DNA from: Phocaeicola massiliensis B84634 = Timone 84634 = DSM 17679 = JCM 13223
Lineage (GTDB): Bacteria > Bacteroidota > Bacteroidia > Bacteroidales > Bacteroidaceae
Reading direction: 5' to 3'
Length of the DNA stretch: 64,000 bases
Assembly (NCBI RefSeq): GCF_000382445.1
Contig: NZ_KB905472.1
Coordinates: forward strand, 2,494,602-2,558,601
The notes below the pieces were generated by a model. The model was not told the origin of the DNA. It worked only from the letters and a program-made list of their open reading frames with translations, and searched no databases. Position numbers and translations under genes: made by a program. Of this stretch, positions 25,763 to 35,426 are shown in pieces. Within the stretch, counting starts at the first letter, position 1. Each line of letters starts with the position of its first letter.

Positions 25763-26410
25763 ATGACTAAAGACAATTCATATACCCCAAGTTGTGTGGA
25801 CTGCGGAACACAGAACTGCAAGTTCAAAGACCGTACATATCCCGAATTCTGCCTGACGACCGGTTTGGATACAGAAGATTTGGAGTGGGCACTGGAACGC
25901 TATGACGAAGGACAAAACCACGATGTTATGGTAGCCAGCGCCGAAGTGGAGTTTGAAGGCTATTGCCGGCTCACCCGCGTGGAAGAAATCATGACCTTTG
26001 CACGCAAGATGGGATACAAGAAAATAGGAATTGCCAATTGCATCGGATTAATCAATGAAGCACGAATCTTTGCCCGGATTCTGAGAGCCAACGGATTCGA
26101 AGCTTATTCCGTGATATGCAAAGTGGCGGGAGTGCCCAAATCATCCGTTGGTATCCCTCAGGAATGTGAAACCATCGGAGCTGCCATGTGCAACCCTATC
26201 CTTCAGGCGCGCCTGCTCAACCGCGCGCATACAGACCTGAATGTAGTTATCGGACTTTGTGTGGGACATGACAGCCTGTTCTATAAATATGCAGATGCCT
26301 ATTCCACTACCTTGATAACAAAAGACCGCGTCACCGGACACAATCCGGCTGCTGCCCTTTATACGGCCAATTCATATTATCGCAAGAAACTCATGCCCGA
26401 CAATAAATAA
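25763..26410 (+). CDS. DUF1847 cysteine-rich protein
   Basis: A 215-residue protein with an N-terminal cysteine cluster, CVDCGTQNCKF...EFC in the first 30 residues, that probably binds a metal or an iron-sulfur cluster. Further conserved cysteines occur in GYCRLTRVEEI, IANCIGL, VICKVAG, ECETIGAAMCNP and LCVGHD. This is the DUF1847 pattern, of unknown biochemistry. It lies between radA (39 bp) and the flavoprotein (7 bp), so it probably shares a transcript with the latter. Confidence 0.85.
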   Translation: MTKDNSYTPSCVDCGTQNCKFKDRTYPEFCLTTGLDTEDLEWALERYDEGQNHDVMVASAEVEFEGYCRLTRVEEIMTFARKMGYKKIGIANCIGLINEARIFARILRANGFEAYSVICKVAGVPKSSVGIPQECETIGAAMCNPILQARLLNRAHTDLNVVIGLCVGHDSLFYKYADAYSTTLITKDRVTGHNPAAALYTANSYYRKKLMPDNK

Positions 26411-26417
26411 AAAAGAT

Positions 26418-28037
26418 ATGATACAGGAATTCCAACTGCGAGCATTGCCTGAACAGGCAATCAGTGAACAAGCACTCAAACAATTTATCGGACGTGAAAA
26501 AGGACTGGACATCCGCACCATCCATTCCATCCGTGTCTTGAAAAGAAGTATTGATGCCCGCCAACGTACTATTTATGTCAACCTGAAAGTGCGTCTCTAT
26601 ATCAATGAAATTCCTCATGACGAAGAATTCGTCCGCACGGAATACCGTAAGGTAGAGAACAGCCCCCAGGTAATAGTGGTGGGTGCAGGTCCCGGAGGAC
26701 TGTTTGCCGCACTGCGGCTGATAGAGTTGGGATTGCGTCCCATCGTGGTGGAAAGAGGAAAGAACGTGCGCGACCGCAAAACGGATATCGCACGCATCAG
26801 CCGTGAACATAAAGTCGACCCGGAGAGTAATTACAGTTTTGGTGAAGGAGGAGCAGGTGCTTACTCGGACGGTAAACTCTACACACGAAGCAAGAAACGT
26901 GGCAACGTAGATAAAATATTAAACGTGTTTTGTCAGCATGGCGCCAGTTCCTCGATTTTAGTAGACGCCCATCCCCACATCGGAACGGACAAGCTGCCGA
27001 GGGTTATCGAGAATATGCGTAATACCATTATCGATTGTGGAGGAGAAGTACACTTCGAGACACGCATGGATTCATTGATAATAGAAAAGGAACGCATTAT
27101 CGGTATCGAAACGAATACCGGAAAAATATTCAAAGGTCCTGTCATACTGGCTACAGGGCACTCGGCACGCGATGTTTATCGCTGGCTGCACAGTCATGGA
27201 GTGCAGATAGAAACCAAAGGAATTGCAGTCGGCGTGCGCCTTGAGCATCCTTCAATGCTGATAGACCAAATTCAATATCACAACAGAAACGGACGCGGTA
27301 AATACCTTCCGGCAGCCGAATACAGTTTTGTAACTCAAGTAGACGGACGCGGTGTGTATAGTTTCTGTATGTGTCCCGGAGGATTTGTCGTACCAGCCGC
27401 CAGCGGACCTCATCAGATTGTGGTCAACGGAATGAGCCCAAGCAATCGCGGTTCCAAATGGAGCAACTCGGGCATGGTGGTAGAGATACGTCCCGAAGAT
27501 CTGCAAAACGATGAATTGAGAATGAAGAACGAGGAGCTGGGATTTGCCGATGATACGGATTCTGTATTGTCGATGATGCACTTTCAGGAAGCACTGGAAG
27601 CTGCCTGTTGGCAACAGGGAAACATGCGGCAAACAGCTCCGGCACAACGGATGGTTGACTTTACCCGAAAAAAACTGAGTTACGATTTGCCCGAGAGTTC
27701 GTATAGTCCGGGGTTGGTTTCTTCTCCTCTTCACTTCTGGATGCCACCTTTCATAGCCAACCGTTTAAGCAAAGGTTTCCAACAGTTTGGCAAGACCAGC
27801 CACGGCTTCCTAACCAACGATGCGGTGCTGATTGGAGTAGAAACGCGCACTTCGTCGCCTGTGAGAATTGTCAGAGACAATGAGACCTTGCAACACATCA
27901 CGGTGCAGGGATTGTTTCCTTGCGGAGAAGGGGCAGGATATGCAGGCGGTATCGTATCAGCAGGCATTGACGGTGAGCGATGTGCCGAAGCGGTGGCAGC
28001 TTACTTCGGACTCTCTGTCCCGCAAAACTGTTTTTAG
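26418..28037 (+). CDS. FAD-dependent oxidoreductase
   Basis: A 539-residue flavoprotein. After an N-terminal domain of about 85 residues comes the FAD-binding VVGAGPGGLFAALRL, then VERGKNVRDRKTDIA, NYSFGEGGAGAYSDGKLYT and a C-terminal CGEGAGYAGGIVSAGIDGE. This is the family of predicted dehydrogenases that includes many proteins of unknown substrate. A short insert NDELRMKNEELG near residue 363 is low in complexity and resembles translated intergenic repeat sequence. It lies 7 bp after the DUF1847 gene. Confidence 0.88.
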   Translation: MIQEFQLRALPEQAISEQALKQFIGREKGLDIRTIHSIRVLKRSIDARQRTIYVNLKVRLYINEIPHDEEFVRTEYRKVENSPQVIVVGAGPGGLFAALRLIELGLRPIVVERGKNVRDRKTDIARISREHKVDPESNYSFGEGGAGAYSDGKLYTRSKKRGNVDKILNVFCQHGASSSILVDAHPHIGTDKLPRVIENMRNTIIDCGGEVHFETRMDSLIIEKERIIGIETNTGKIFKGPVILATGHSARDVYRWLHSHGVQIETKGIAVGVRLEHPSMLIDQIQYHNRNGRGKYLPAAEYSFVTQVDGRGVYSFCMCPGGFVVPAASGPHQIVVNGMSPSNRGSKWSNSGMVVEIRPEDLQNDELRMKNEELGFADDTDSVLSMMHFQEALEAACWQQGNMRQTAPAQRMVDFTRKKLSYDLPESSYSPGLVSSPLHFWMPPFIANRLSKGFQQFGKTSHGFLTNDAVLIGVETRTSSPVRIVRDNETLQHITVQGLFPCGEGAGYAGGIVSAGIDGERCAEAVAAYFGLSVPQNCF

Positions 28038-28082
28038 CTTCATCATCAAAATGAAGAGGACGTATCAATACTAAAAAACATC

Positions 28083-28205
28083 AACTGTAGGGGCTGTCTG
28101 CCCCTACAGTTACGACCTTGGAAACTATACACAAAGAACTGTTTTCAGGTGAGCAAACCTCCCCCCTACGAGCAAAACAACAGCATTGTCAATGTTTTGA
28201 CACCC
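28083..28205. repeat. Dispersed repeat, copy 3, inverted
   Basis: Reverse complement of the 15075 element. It contains a perfect hairpin CTGTAGGGGC-TGTCT-GCCCCTACAG (28085-28109) and ends GTCAATGTTTTGACACCC. It lies in the 401-base gap 28038-28438, whose remaining bases show no gene. Confidence 0.65.
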
Positions 28206-28415
28206 TTATAAAACAAGTATGCCCATATCACGGGCTAATACAGAAAATATCCGGCAGAACCTCAGCCGATTATTGTCATATCATACTTCGGTATGCTAAG
28301 GTTTCAAGTTATATTATTGATATACTAATAAATAAGAAAGAGAGTTAGTTATACCAATTCAGTCTCTCCAAATAACATTTCTGCCATTCACATATTATTT
28401 TAACTAAAAGATATG

Positions 28416-28423
28416 TATCTTTG
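28416..28423 (+). promoter_or_regulatory. -7 element before the LuxR-type regulator
   Basis: TATCTTTG matches TAnnTTTG and lies 15 bases before the ATG at 28439. It overlaps an upstream in-frame TTG, which rules that codon out as the start. Confidence 0.65.
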
Positions 28424-28438
28424 CAGCAAATAAAGAAT

Positions 28439-29032
28439 ATGCACCATCCCGAAATAGCTATAATAGACCCTAATACCCTCACTTGCCTGGGGTTACAGAA
28501 CATTCTGCAAGGAATGATTCCGACGGCTGTTATCCGTATCTTCCATTCCTTTGGCGAATTGGTGGACGATACACCGGATATGTATGCACACTATTTCATC
28601 TCTGCTCAAATTTACTTTGAACATACTTCCTTCTTTCTTCCCCGCAAGCCTAAAACAATTGTATTGGCAGGCGGTGACAGTCAGCCCCAACTGGCCGGTG
28701 TACCTAAGCTGAACATCTATCAAGATGAAGAATCGCTGATAAAAGACATCCTCCAACTGCGTAAGTACGGTCATCAGACAAGAAACCATGCCGAGTATTC
28801 GGGAGCACAAACACCTAAAACGGAGCATGAACTATCCGCCCGTGAAATTGAGGTGCTGATACTCATCACCAAAGGGCTTATCAATAAAGAGATAGCCGAT
28901 AAACTGAACATCAGCCTGACCACTGTCATCTCTCACCGCAAGAACATAACAGAGAAACTGGGCATCAAGTCTGTATCCGGACTCACCGTCTATGCCGTAA
29001 TGAACGGTTACATAGAAGCCGACAGAATTTAA
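28439..29032 (+). CDS. LuxR-family regulator with degenerate receiver
   Basis: A 197-residue protein. The C-terminal 65 residues are a clear LuxR helix-turn-helix (LSAREIEVLILITKGLINKE, then AVMNGYIEADRI at the end). The N-terminal 120 residues resemble a response-regulator receiver (IAIIDPNTLTCLGLQNIL), but at the usual phosphoacceptor position the text reads MYAHYFISAQ, with no aspartate, so control by phosphorylation is unlikely. It stands 87 bp upstream of a TonB-dependent receptor gene, a natural target. A small stem, AATCCT/AGGATT at 29033-29052, lies between them. Confidence 0.85.
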   Translation: MHHPEIAIIDPNTLTCLGLQNILQGMIPTAVIRIFHSFGELVDDTPDMYAHYFISAQIYFEHTSFFLPRKPKTIVLAGGDSQPQLAGVPKLNIYQDEESLIKDILQLRKYGHQTRNHAEYSGAQTPKTEHELSAREIEVLILITKGLINKEIADKLNISLTTVISHRKNITEKLGIKSVSGLTVYAVMNGYIEADRI

Positions 29033-29119
29033 AATCCTAATAAATGAGGATTGTACAAACCATCCGTTTGCCCTTACTTTGCAAATGAATTACAAGACTA
29101 CTCAAACCAAACAATAAAT

Positions 29120-31432
29120 ATGAAAAAAAAACTTTTACTGGCAACGACTTGTTTCCTGTCTGCGACAGCGCTCGCAGAAGACATTAACACACTTCCCAAA
29201 GATACAACCAAAGTGATTGATATAGAAGAAGTGGTAGTCATTGCTTCACCCAAAGAAACCGGTAAACTAAGAGAGCTTCCCAATGCAGTATCTTTGATTT
29301 CACAGAAAGATATGCAAATCAATCAGATTACAACGCTGAAAAATGTAAGTGCTTTAGTTCCGAATTTCTTTATGCCCGATTATGGCTCAAAAATTACTTC
29401 CGCAGTCTATATCCGCGGAATCGGTTCACGCATCAACACCCCGGCAGTAGGGTTATACGTAGACAATATTCCTTATATAGACAAATCTGCGTTCGACTTC
29501 AATTTCTATGATATAGAACGTATCGACATTCTTCGCGGACCTCAAGGTACATTATACGGACGAAACACGATGGGCGGACTGATAAAAGTACATACCCGTT
29601 CACCATTCTCCTATCAGGGAACCGATGTAAAATTGAGTTACGGTAGCAAAAGCAATTACCGTAGTGCCTCACTGACGCATTATCACCGTTGGAATGAACG
29701 CTTTGCTTTCTCGGCAGGAGGTTATTATGAAGGTTCGGACGGCTTCTTCCGCAATGCATATAACGGAAAGAAAATCGATAACATGGAAGCCGGAGGCGGA
29801 CGAATCCGTGCTATCTGGCTGCCTTCAGACAATTTGAAACTAGACTTTACGGTCGGTTATGATTATAGCGATGAGGGCGGCTATCCTTATTACTATACAG
29901 GAGCCTTGGACAAAAACAAAGAAGAATACCAAGAGCATATCGGAAAAATCAGCTATAACCGTGACTGCGGTTATCGTCGCGGATTATTCAATACAGGACT
30001 GAACATAGAATATCAGGGAAACAAATTCATTATGAATGCCGTGACAGGCTATCAGAATCTGACCGACCGTATGTATCTGGATCAGGATTTCCTGCCTGTC
30101 GACATCTACAACATAGAACAAAAACAACGCATCAATACCTTGAGCGAAGAGATTACCTTCAAGAGCAAAAAGAACCAACGCTGGATTTGGGTAACCGGTG
30201 CAAGCGGTTTCTACCAATGGTTGCACACCGATGCTCCTGTCACTTTTCAACCTGAAGGTATTCAATGGCTGGAAAATAATATTAATAAAGGGATGGCCTC
30301 ATCGGGGATGCCCGTCAACTTGAAGATATTGAGCGAAACAATGCCCGTGCCGGGAATCTTCGACACTCCGGTGCTGGGAGCAGCCGTTTTCCATCAGTCC
30401 ACCTTCAACCATTTATTATTCGAGAACCTCTCTGCTACCGTTGGTTTGCGTCTGGACTACGAAAAGAATAAGATAGACTATAATTCTTCGGCAGCCATGA
30501 ACATTCAGATGTATATGGCGGGAAAACCAATGGGCAAACCGATGGAACAGGCAGCTGAGTTTACAGGCAAGCTGGATGATGACCATGTGCAGTTGTTACC
30601 TAAATTCGCTTTGAAATATGACTTCAACAAGCAGAACAACATCTATGCAACTGTCAGCCGGGGCTTCCGCAGCGGCGGTTACAATATACAGATGTTCTCC
30701 GAGTTATTGCAAAGTGCATTAAAGCAGCGTCCGGGTGCAGGAAGTGCTGTCAGCGACGATGAAATAAAAAACCTCGTAACCTACAAGCCCGAATATAGCT
30801 GGAACTACGAAATCGGTTCACATCTCAGTTTATTCGATGGTAAACTGAAAACCGATCTGGCCGCTTTCTATATGGATACCCGCGACCAGCAGATTGCCAA
30901 GTTCGTGGAAAGCGGGTTGGGACGTATGATGGTCAATGCCGGAAGCAGTGAAAGCTATGGTGCGGAAGTCAGCCTGACAGCATCCGTCAATAGAAATCTC
31001 AGTTTGAACGGAAGCTACGGATATACTCACTCTACCTTCAAGAAGTATGATGCCGGAAAGAGCTCGTCAGACGAAAACATTGATTATAGCGGCCATTACG
31101 TTCCGTTCGTTCCACGCCACACCATGAACGCAGGTGTCAATTACAGTTTCTTCTTTAATGAAAACAATTGGGCACAGAGCCTGACTGTCGGCCTCAACTA
31201 TACCGGTGCCGGAAAAATTTACTGGACAGAAAAGAACGATGTATCACAAAGCTTCTACGGCACCTTGAACGGACGTATCTCTTTACAGGCAAAAGCTTTG
31301 CAAATAGACTTTTGGGGACGCAACCTCACCAATAAAGATTATACCACATTCTATTTTGAAAGTATGGCGAGAGGCTTTGAACAAAGAAGCAAACCATTAC
31401 AGTTCGGTGTAGACGTGCGCTATCACTTCTAA
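29120..31432 (+). CDS. TonB-dependent receptor, siderophore/haem type
   Basis: A 770-residue outer-membrane receptor. The start at 29120 gives a classic signal peptide (MKKKLLLATTCFLSATALA). DIEEVVVIASPKE is TonB-box-like, the plug has RIDILRGPQGTLYGRNTMGG, and the barrel contains YATVSRGFRSGGYN and YGAEVSLTASVN before ending in phenylalanine (VRYHF). It has no carboxypeptidase-like N-terminal repeat and no SusD partner next to it, which points to a small chelate or haem rather than a glycan. Regulation by the LuxR-type protein just upstream is inferred. The ligand is unknown. Confidence 0.88.
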   Translation: MKKKLLLATTCFLSATALAEDINTLPKDTTKVIDIEEVVVIASPKETGKLRELPNAVSLISQKDMQINQITTLKNVSALVPNFFMPDYGSKITSAVYIRGIGSRINTPAVGLYVDNIPYIDKSAFDFNFYDIERIDILRGPQGTLYGRNTMGGLIKVHTRSPFSYQGTDVKLSYGSKSNYRSASLTHYHRWNERFAFSAGGYYEGSDGFFRNAYNGKKIDNMEAGGGRIRAIWLPSDNLKLDFTVGYDYSDEGGYPYYYTGALDKNKEEYQEHIGKISYNRDCGYRRGLFNTGLNIEYQGNKFIMNAVTGYQNLTDRMYLDQDFLPVDIYNIEQKQRINTLSEEITFKSKKNQRWIWVTGASGFYQWLHTDAPVTFQPEGIQWLENNINKGMASSGMPVNLKILSETMPVPGIFDTPVLGAAVFHQSTFNHLLFENLSATVGLRLDYEKNKIDYNSSAAMNIQMYMAGKPMGKPMEQAAEFTGKLDDDHVQLLPKFALKYDFNKQNNIYATVSRGFRSGGYNIQMFSELLQSALKQRPGAGSAVSDDEIKNLVTYKPEYSWNYEIGSHLSLFDGKLKTDLAAFYMDTRDQQIAKFVESGLGRMMVNAGSSESYGAEVSLTASVNRNLSLNGSYGYTHSTFKKYDAGKSSSDENIDYSGHYVPFVPRHTMNAGVNYSFFFNENNWAQSLTVGLNYTGAGKIYWTEKNDVSQSFYGTLNGRISLQAKALQIDFWGRNLTNKDYTTFYFESMARGFEQRSKPLQFGVDVRYHF

Positions 31433-31462
31433 AAAGTTTTCAACAGCAAAAAGATAAAAGTC

Positions 31463-31499
31463 CACCTTCCGGTAAAGTGTATCCATTTACCGGAAGGTG
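31463..31499. terminator. Bidirectional terminator hairpin
   Basis: A perfect 14-bp stem, CACCTTCCGGTAAA with TTTACCGGAAGGTG, and a 9-base loop, set between two convergent genes. A T-rich run follows on the minus strand, so it best serves the zinc-ribbon gene; it could also stop the receptor transcript. Confidence 0.75.
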
Positions 31500-31504
31500 T
31501 TATC

Positions 31505-32509
31505 TCATTCATTGATAGCGCCACAATGGGGACAGGTACCTTTCGATTTCATTTTTGCACCACAATTTCCGCAACTGAACTTATAATGAGAAGTACGTTT
31601 GATGCTTCTGAATACCCATACGGCATAAAGCACCAGACAAGGATATCCAATGTAATAATAAGCGGTAAACGTAAAAAATAAGTATAGAAAGATGCAACAA
31701 GACATCAATCCCAATAAATAAAAGAAAGCCGCCTCTACACGGACCTGATGAAATAAATCGTCCAACGTTGCCAGCCCGACCAGAACAATGCCCCAGACAT
31801 TAAACATGAACAACGAAAGAATAAACGGTAAATCCAAAGGATTAAGAGAAGGGTTATAATAAAACCGCTCCCATATATCCGGCACGAAATGCTGAATGCT
31901 GCTATAAAGAGTAGCAGCTGTAGCCATAAGCAACGTCAGTATATTGGGAAAAATACTATCAATATCATTAAACCAGATGAGTTGCAAACGCTTCTTACGC
32001 ACCGCCCGATACAAATATCCCATGCCGAACAAAGCCAGAATAACAAAAAAAGCTACCGTATGGGAACTGCTGAACAAGTGAATAAACTGTGAAATCGGAT
32101 CAACCGGAACCACTTTCTTGAGTAATTCCCCCTCACGAACCCATCCCATTGTCTCTTGGTCACGAGCTACCTTTACCCAAACCGAGTCCACCGTATCGGC
32201 AGCCTGAACCATAAACTCCGCCACCACCAGCTTTTCTCCTTTATAAACCGGCAGCACATCTATCAACGGCAATTGCTGCAACAACAAGGAATCCGAAGTA
32301 ACTTCGAAATTACTATTCAAAGTATAATAATGCTCCGGCAAATAGTCCACAGAATCTTTTGTCTTCTGCGAAACAGCTTTTAATGAAGATTCAGGAACCT
32401 GATACCGGCAAGAAAAGAGAAAAGAAAAAAGCACCGGCAAAAGAAGCAGGCTAAGCTTGAAGCCCACTTTCTTCTGATTCGGTTTATGGTGGAAGATGCT
32501 CATAGTCAT
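31505..32509 (-). CDS. Membrane lipoprotein-like protein with C-terminal zinc ribbon
   Basis: A 334-residue protein of unusual make-up. An N-terminal hydrophobic segment ends in a lipobox-like FLFSC. An SH3-like beta region follows (VWVKVARDQETMGWVREGEL, about 110-130), then about five membrane helices (150-305), and finally CGNCGAKMKSKGTCPHCGAI, a C4 zinc ribbon. Zinc ribbons are normally cytosolic, so the topology needs thought. Its ATG overlaps the stop of the U32 gene (ATGA), making it the third gene of the metA operon. Function unknown. Confidence 0.75.
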   Translation of the reverse strand: MTMSIFHHKPNQKKVGFKLSLLLLPVLFSFLFSCRYQVPESSLKAVSQKTKDSVDYLPEHYYTLNSNFEVTSDSLLLQQLPLIDVLPVYKGEKLVVAEFMVQAADTVDSVWVKVARDQETMGWVREGELLKKVVPVDPISQFIHLFSSSHTVAFFVILALFGMGYLYRAVRKKRLQLIWFNDIDSIFPNILTLLMATAATLYSSIQHFVPDIWERFYYNPSLNPLDLPFILSLFMFNVWGIVLVGLATLDDLFHQVRVEAAFFYLLGLMSCCIFLYLFFTFTAYYYIGYPCLVLYAVWVFRSIKRTSHYKFSCGNCGAKMKSKGTCPHCGAINE

Positions 32510-34371
32510 GCTTGATAATGAGAAGAAGATAGTTTCGGCTCATCCGAAGCAGAAAGCACTTTCATTTGACAATGCTTGCAATCAAACTCCAGACGAAAAC
32601 GTTTTCCGTCCGCACTGACCAAATAGTAAGGTTCCTTATAAGGAGAACGCACTTTATGATAAGTGGGGCACCATCCCATACTATATCGCAAACAGTGTTT
32701 GCAGAACATCAACACCGCATTGTCTGCCGAAACTTTCTCAAAAGCGGGAGCAATGCGCTGCACTCCATGATTCTGATAAAAAGAATAGGCCCGGTCATTC
32801 ATCACATTGCCCAGATAAGTAAGCTCGGTTGCCGGAAAAGAATGATGCGTCTCCGGCAGTTTGTACAGTTCACGGCGATAATTGATACGACGGACTTCCA
32901 GCAACTTCTCCACTCCCGAACGGCGCAATTCGGCAATGGCAGAAGCAGGAATAAACCAATTCTCACTAAAGTCGATATCAATGCGCGCCGGTTCGAAAGG
33001 CGTATTTCCCAATTTGCCCAACTGAGTACGAAGATTATCGGTCTGCGGAGTACGTGCCAGTTCCTTCCCACGCTCCAATACCACACTGACACTGTTATCA
33101 TCTTCATCCGTCAATGTCAGCGTAAAGCCGAAATTATTCTCTGCCAATACCAAGGCAACCGACAACTTGCGCTCGGCAGACTTGCGTTGCATCTGTCTGT
33201 CAAACTCCTGGTCAAAGTTACGGTAAAGCAGCGTGCGAGGCTTGATACGAGGCATCTCCTGCGGAAAGAGTTTGTTGTTCTCCACCCTGTTGATGCGAAA
33301 TCCCTGCAACTTTCCGTTTTCATCCAGATAGCACACCCCATCACCGTTGTTGAACGATTTCACTCCCGCTACGGTCAGATAGTTTCCACGGATTTCCTTT
33401 ACCGTGCCCATCTCTTCGCCCAGCGATTTCGGAGTATCAAAAGAAAAGATATCCTTGTTGCGTTCAAACAGGAAATAATTGGTAAACCCACGGCTGAAAC
33501 TCTTGTCCAACTGCGGCTTAAAGTCCGTTTTCACCGTTCCCGACGAAGCACGGATATATTCAGTACGGCGTTTAAAGACAGCATCCAGCTTCTTGCGATA
33601 ATAAGCCGTCACATTCTTCACATACGAAATATCCTTCAAACGCCCTTCTATCTTCAGAGAAGAAGCACCTGCATCCAGCAGTTGTTCGAGTTCTTCACTC
33701 TGATTAAGGTCTTTCAGTGAAAGCAAATGTTTGTTGCGCACAATCACCTTTCCGTCCGCATCCACCAAGTCGAACGCCAAGCGGCAGAACTGTGCACATT
33801 CCCCCCGGTTGGCACTGCGCCCGAAACACGACTGGCTGACATAACACTGTCCGCTATAACTGACGCATAGTGCTCCGTGCACAAACACTTCAAGCGGCAC
33901 TTCGGGAATTGCCTCATGTATCTTGCCAATCTCAGGCAATGAAAGTTCACGCGCCAGCACAATCTGACGAAATCCCGCCTCTGCCAGAAACTTTGCCTTT
34001 TCGGGAGTACGGTTATCCATCTGCGTACTGGCATGAAGAGGAATGGGCGGCAGATTCAATTCCAACAGTCCCATGTCCTGCACAATCAGTGCATCCACCC
34101 CGGCACGATACAACTCCCATATCATTTCCTCCGTATCCTTCAACTCTTCATCGCGAAGGATGGTATTGACAGTTACATAAATGCGCACATTATACAAATG
34201 AGCGTATTGCACCAATGCCGCTATGTCTTCCAAAGAATTTCCGGCCGCCGCACGTGCACCAAAACGGAGAGCACCGATATAAACCGCATCGGCTCCATGG
34301 TCGACAGCCGCCATGCCGCACTCCAGATTCTTGGCAGGAGCCAGCAATTCTATCTTTCGTTGTTTAATCAT
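32506..34371 (-). CDS. U32 peptidase family protein, RlhA/YdcP-like
   Basis: A 621-residue member of the U32 family. Residues 8-290 are the conserved core ([40 protein letters not shown], then [17 protein letters not shown]), whose cysteines hold an iron-sulfur cluster in studied relatives. Length and the added middle domain resemble E. coli RlhA (YdcP), an enzyme needed for hydroxylation of 23S rRNA cytidine; other relatives hydroxylate tRNA uridine. The C-terminus has two more cysteine pairs ([17 protein letters not shown]). Protease activity is doubtful. Coupled to metA by an ATGA overlap. Confidence 0.85.
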   Translation of the reverse strand: MIKQRKIELLAPAKNLECGMAAVDHGADAVYIGALRFGARAAAGNSLEDIAALVQYAHLYNVRIYVTVNTILRDEELKDTEEMIWELYRAGVDALIVQDMGLLELNLPPIPLHASTQMDNRTPEKAKFLAEAGFRQIVLARELSLPEIGKIHEAIPEVPLEVFVHGALCVSYSGQCYVSQSCFGRSANRGECAQFCRLAFDLVDADGKVIVRNKHLLSLKDLNQSEELEQLLDAGASSLKIEGRLKDISYVKNVTAYYRKKLDAVFKRRTEYIRASSGTVKTDFKPQLDKSFSRGFTNYFLFERNKDIFSFDTPKSLGEEMGTVKEIRGNYLTVAGVKSFNNGDGVCYLDENGKLQGFRINRVENNKLFPQEMPRIKPRTLLYRNFDQEFDRQMQRKSAERKLSVALVLAENNFGFTLTLTDEDDNSVSVVLERGKELARTPQTDNLRTQLGKLGNTPFEPARIDIDFSENWFIPASAIAELRRSGVEKLLEVRRINYRRELYKLPETHHSFPATELTYLGNVMNDRAYSFYQNHGVQRIAPAFEKVSADNAVLMFCKHCLRYSMGWCPTYHKVRSPYKEPYYLVSADGKRFRLEFDCKHCQMKVLSASDEPKLSSSHYQA

Positions 34372-35285
34372 CGTATCTGAGTTATATCAAACGGAGTTTC
34401 CTGATACACATAATAGTTCAGCCAATTGGAGAACAACAAGTTGGCATGTCCGCGCCAGCGCACCAATGGCGCATTGTCCGCATTGTCTTCTCGATAATAG
34501 TTCTTCGGCATTTCAATGGGAAGCCCTTTTCCCAAATCGCGTTTATACTCCGTATCGAGTGTATAAGGCGAATATTCGGAATGTCCGGTGATAAAGAACT
34601 CACGTCCGTTACGTGCCATTGCCATGTAAACACCCGAATCATCCGACTCGGACAGCAAGGTGAGGTCTTTCACCTTCAGGATATCTTCCCGACGCACTTC
34701 GGTGTGACGGCTGTGAGGCACAAAAAACACATCATCGAACCCACGGAAGATAGGCAATCCCTGCACATTGATATGGTGTTCAAAAATGCCGAACATCTTT
34801 TTATCCAGCGGATACTTAGGCACTCCATAGAAGTGATAAAGTCCGGCTTGTGCTGCCCAGCAAATATAAAGTGTGGAAGTGACATGAGTACGCGCCCAGT
34901 CAAAAATGGTCGTGATTTCGTTCCAATAAGTCACCTCCTCGTAAGGCATCTGCTCAACGGGAGCGCCGGTCACAATCATGCCGTCATACGTTTCATTGCG
35001 CATCAGGTCAAAATCGCGATAGAATGCTTTCATGTGCTCCACCGGCGTATTCTTTGAAGTATGGCTTTTGAGTTTCATAAACGAAATCTCCAACTGAAGC
35101 GGTGTGTTGGAAAGCAAACGCACCAAATCCGTCTCTGTAGTTATCTTCAACGGCATCAGATTCAATATCACAATCTTCAGCGGACGGATATCCTGCGCAT
35201 TGGCACGCGAATTATCAATAACAAAGATATTCTCTTCTTTCAATAATTCGATAGCAGGTAGTTTATCGGGTAAATTTAATGGCAT
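34368..35285 (-). CDS. metA: Homoserine O-acyltransferase MetA, probably acetyl-CoA type
   Basis: A 305-residue enzyme that acylates homoserine to start methionine synthesis. The nucleophile cysteine is in [16 protein letters not shown] near residue 142, and the histidine and glutamate of the triad are in ITGHSEYSP. The acyl-CoA specificity site reads TGAPVEQM: the glutamate in this position marks MetA enzymes that use acetyl-CoA, while E. coli, with glycine there, uses succinyl-CoA. It draws on the homoserine made by ThrA encoded 15 kb away. It leads a three-gene operon. Confidence 0.93.
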   Translation of the reverse strand: MPLNLPDKLPAIELLKEENIFVIDNSRANAQDIRPLKIVILNLMPLKITTETDLVRLLSNTPLQLEISFMKLKSHTSKNTPVEHMKAFYRDFDLMRNETYDGMIVTGAPVEQMPYEEVTYWNEITTIFDWARTHVTSTLYICWAAQAGLYHFYGVPKYPLDKKMFGIFEHHINVQGLPIFRGFDDVFFVPHSRHTEVRREDILKVKDLTLLSESDDSGVYMAMARNGREFFITGHSEYSPYTLDTEYKRDLGKGLPIEMPKNYYREDNADNAPLVRWRGHANLLFSNWLNYYVYQETPFDITQIR

Positions 35286-35313
35286 TTTCTTATCTGTTAA
35301 TTAGTTGCAGGTG

Positions 35314-35321
35314 CAAAATTA
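35314..35321 (-). promoter_or_regulatory. -7 element of the metA operon
   Basis: TAATTTTG on the minus strand (35321-35314) matches TAnnTTTG; transcription would begin about 20 bases before the metA ATG. The upstream TTTG is not clear. Confidence 0.55.
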
Positions 35322-35426
35322 AAAAAATATAGCAGAAAGTCCTCACAAGATTGCCCCTGTTATTCATTTTTTTAATACATTTACGACGAATACCTTTTAA
35401 GGATAACCAATCCGCCGAAATCTATC

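Noticed and set aside
32566..33720. Plus-strand open frame of 384 codons
   Set aside because: Opposite the U32 family gene; the composition is that of an antisense shadow and no domain is seen.
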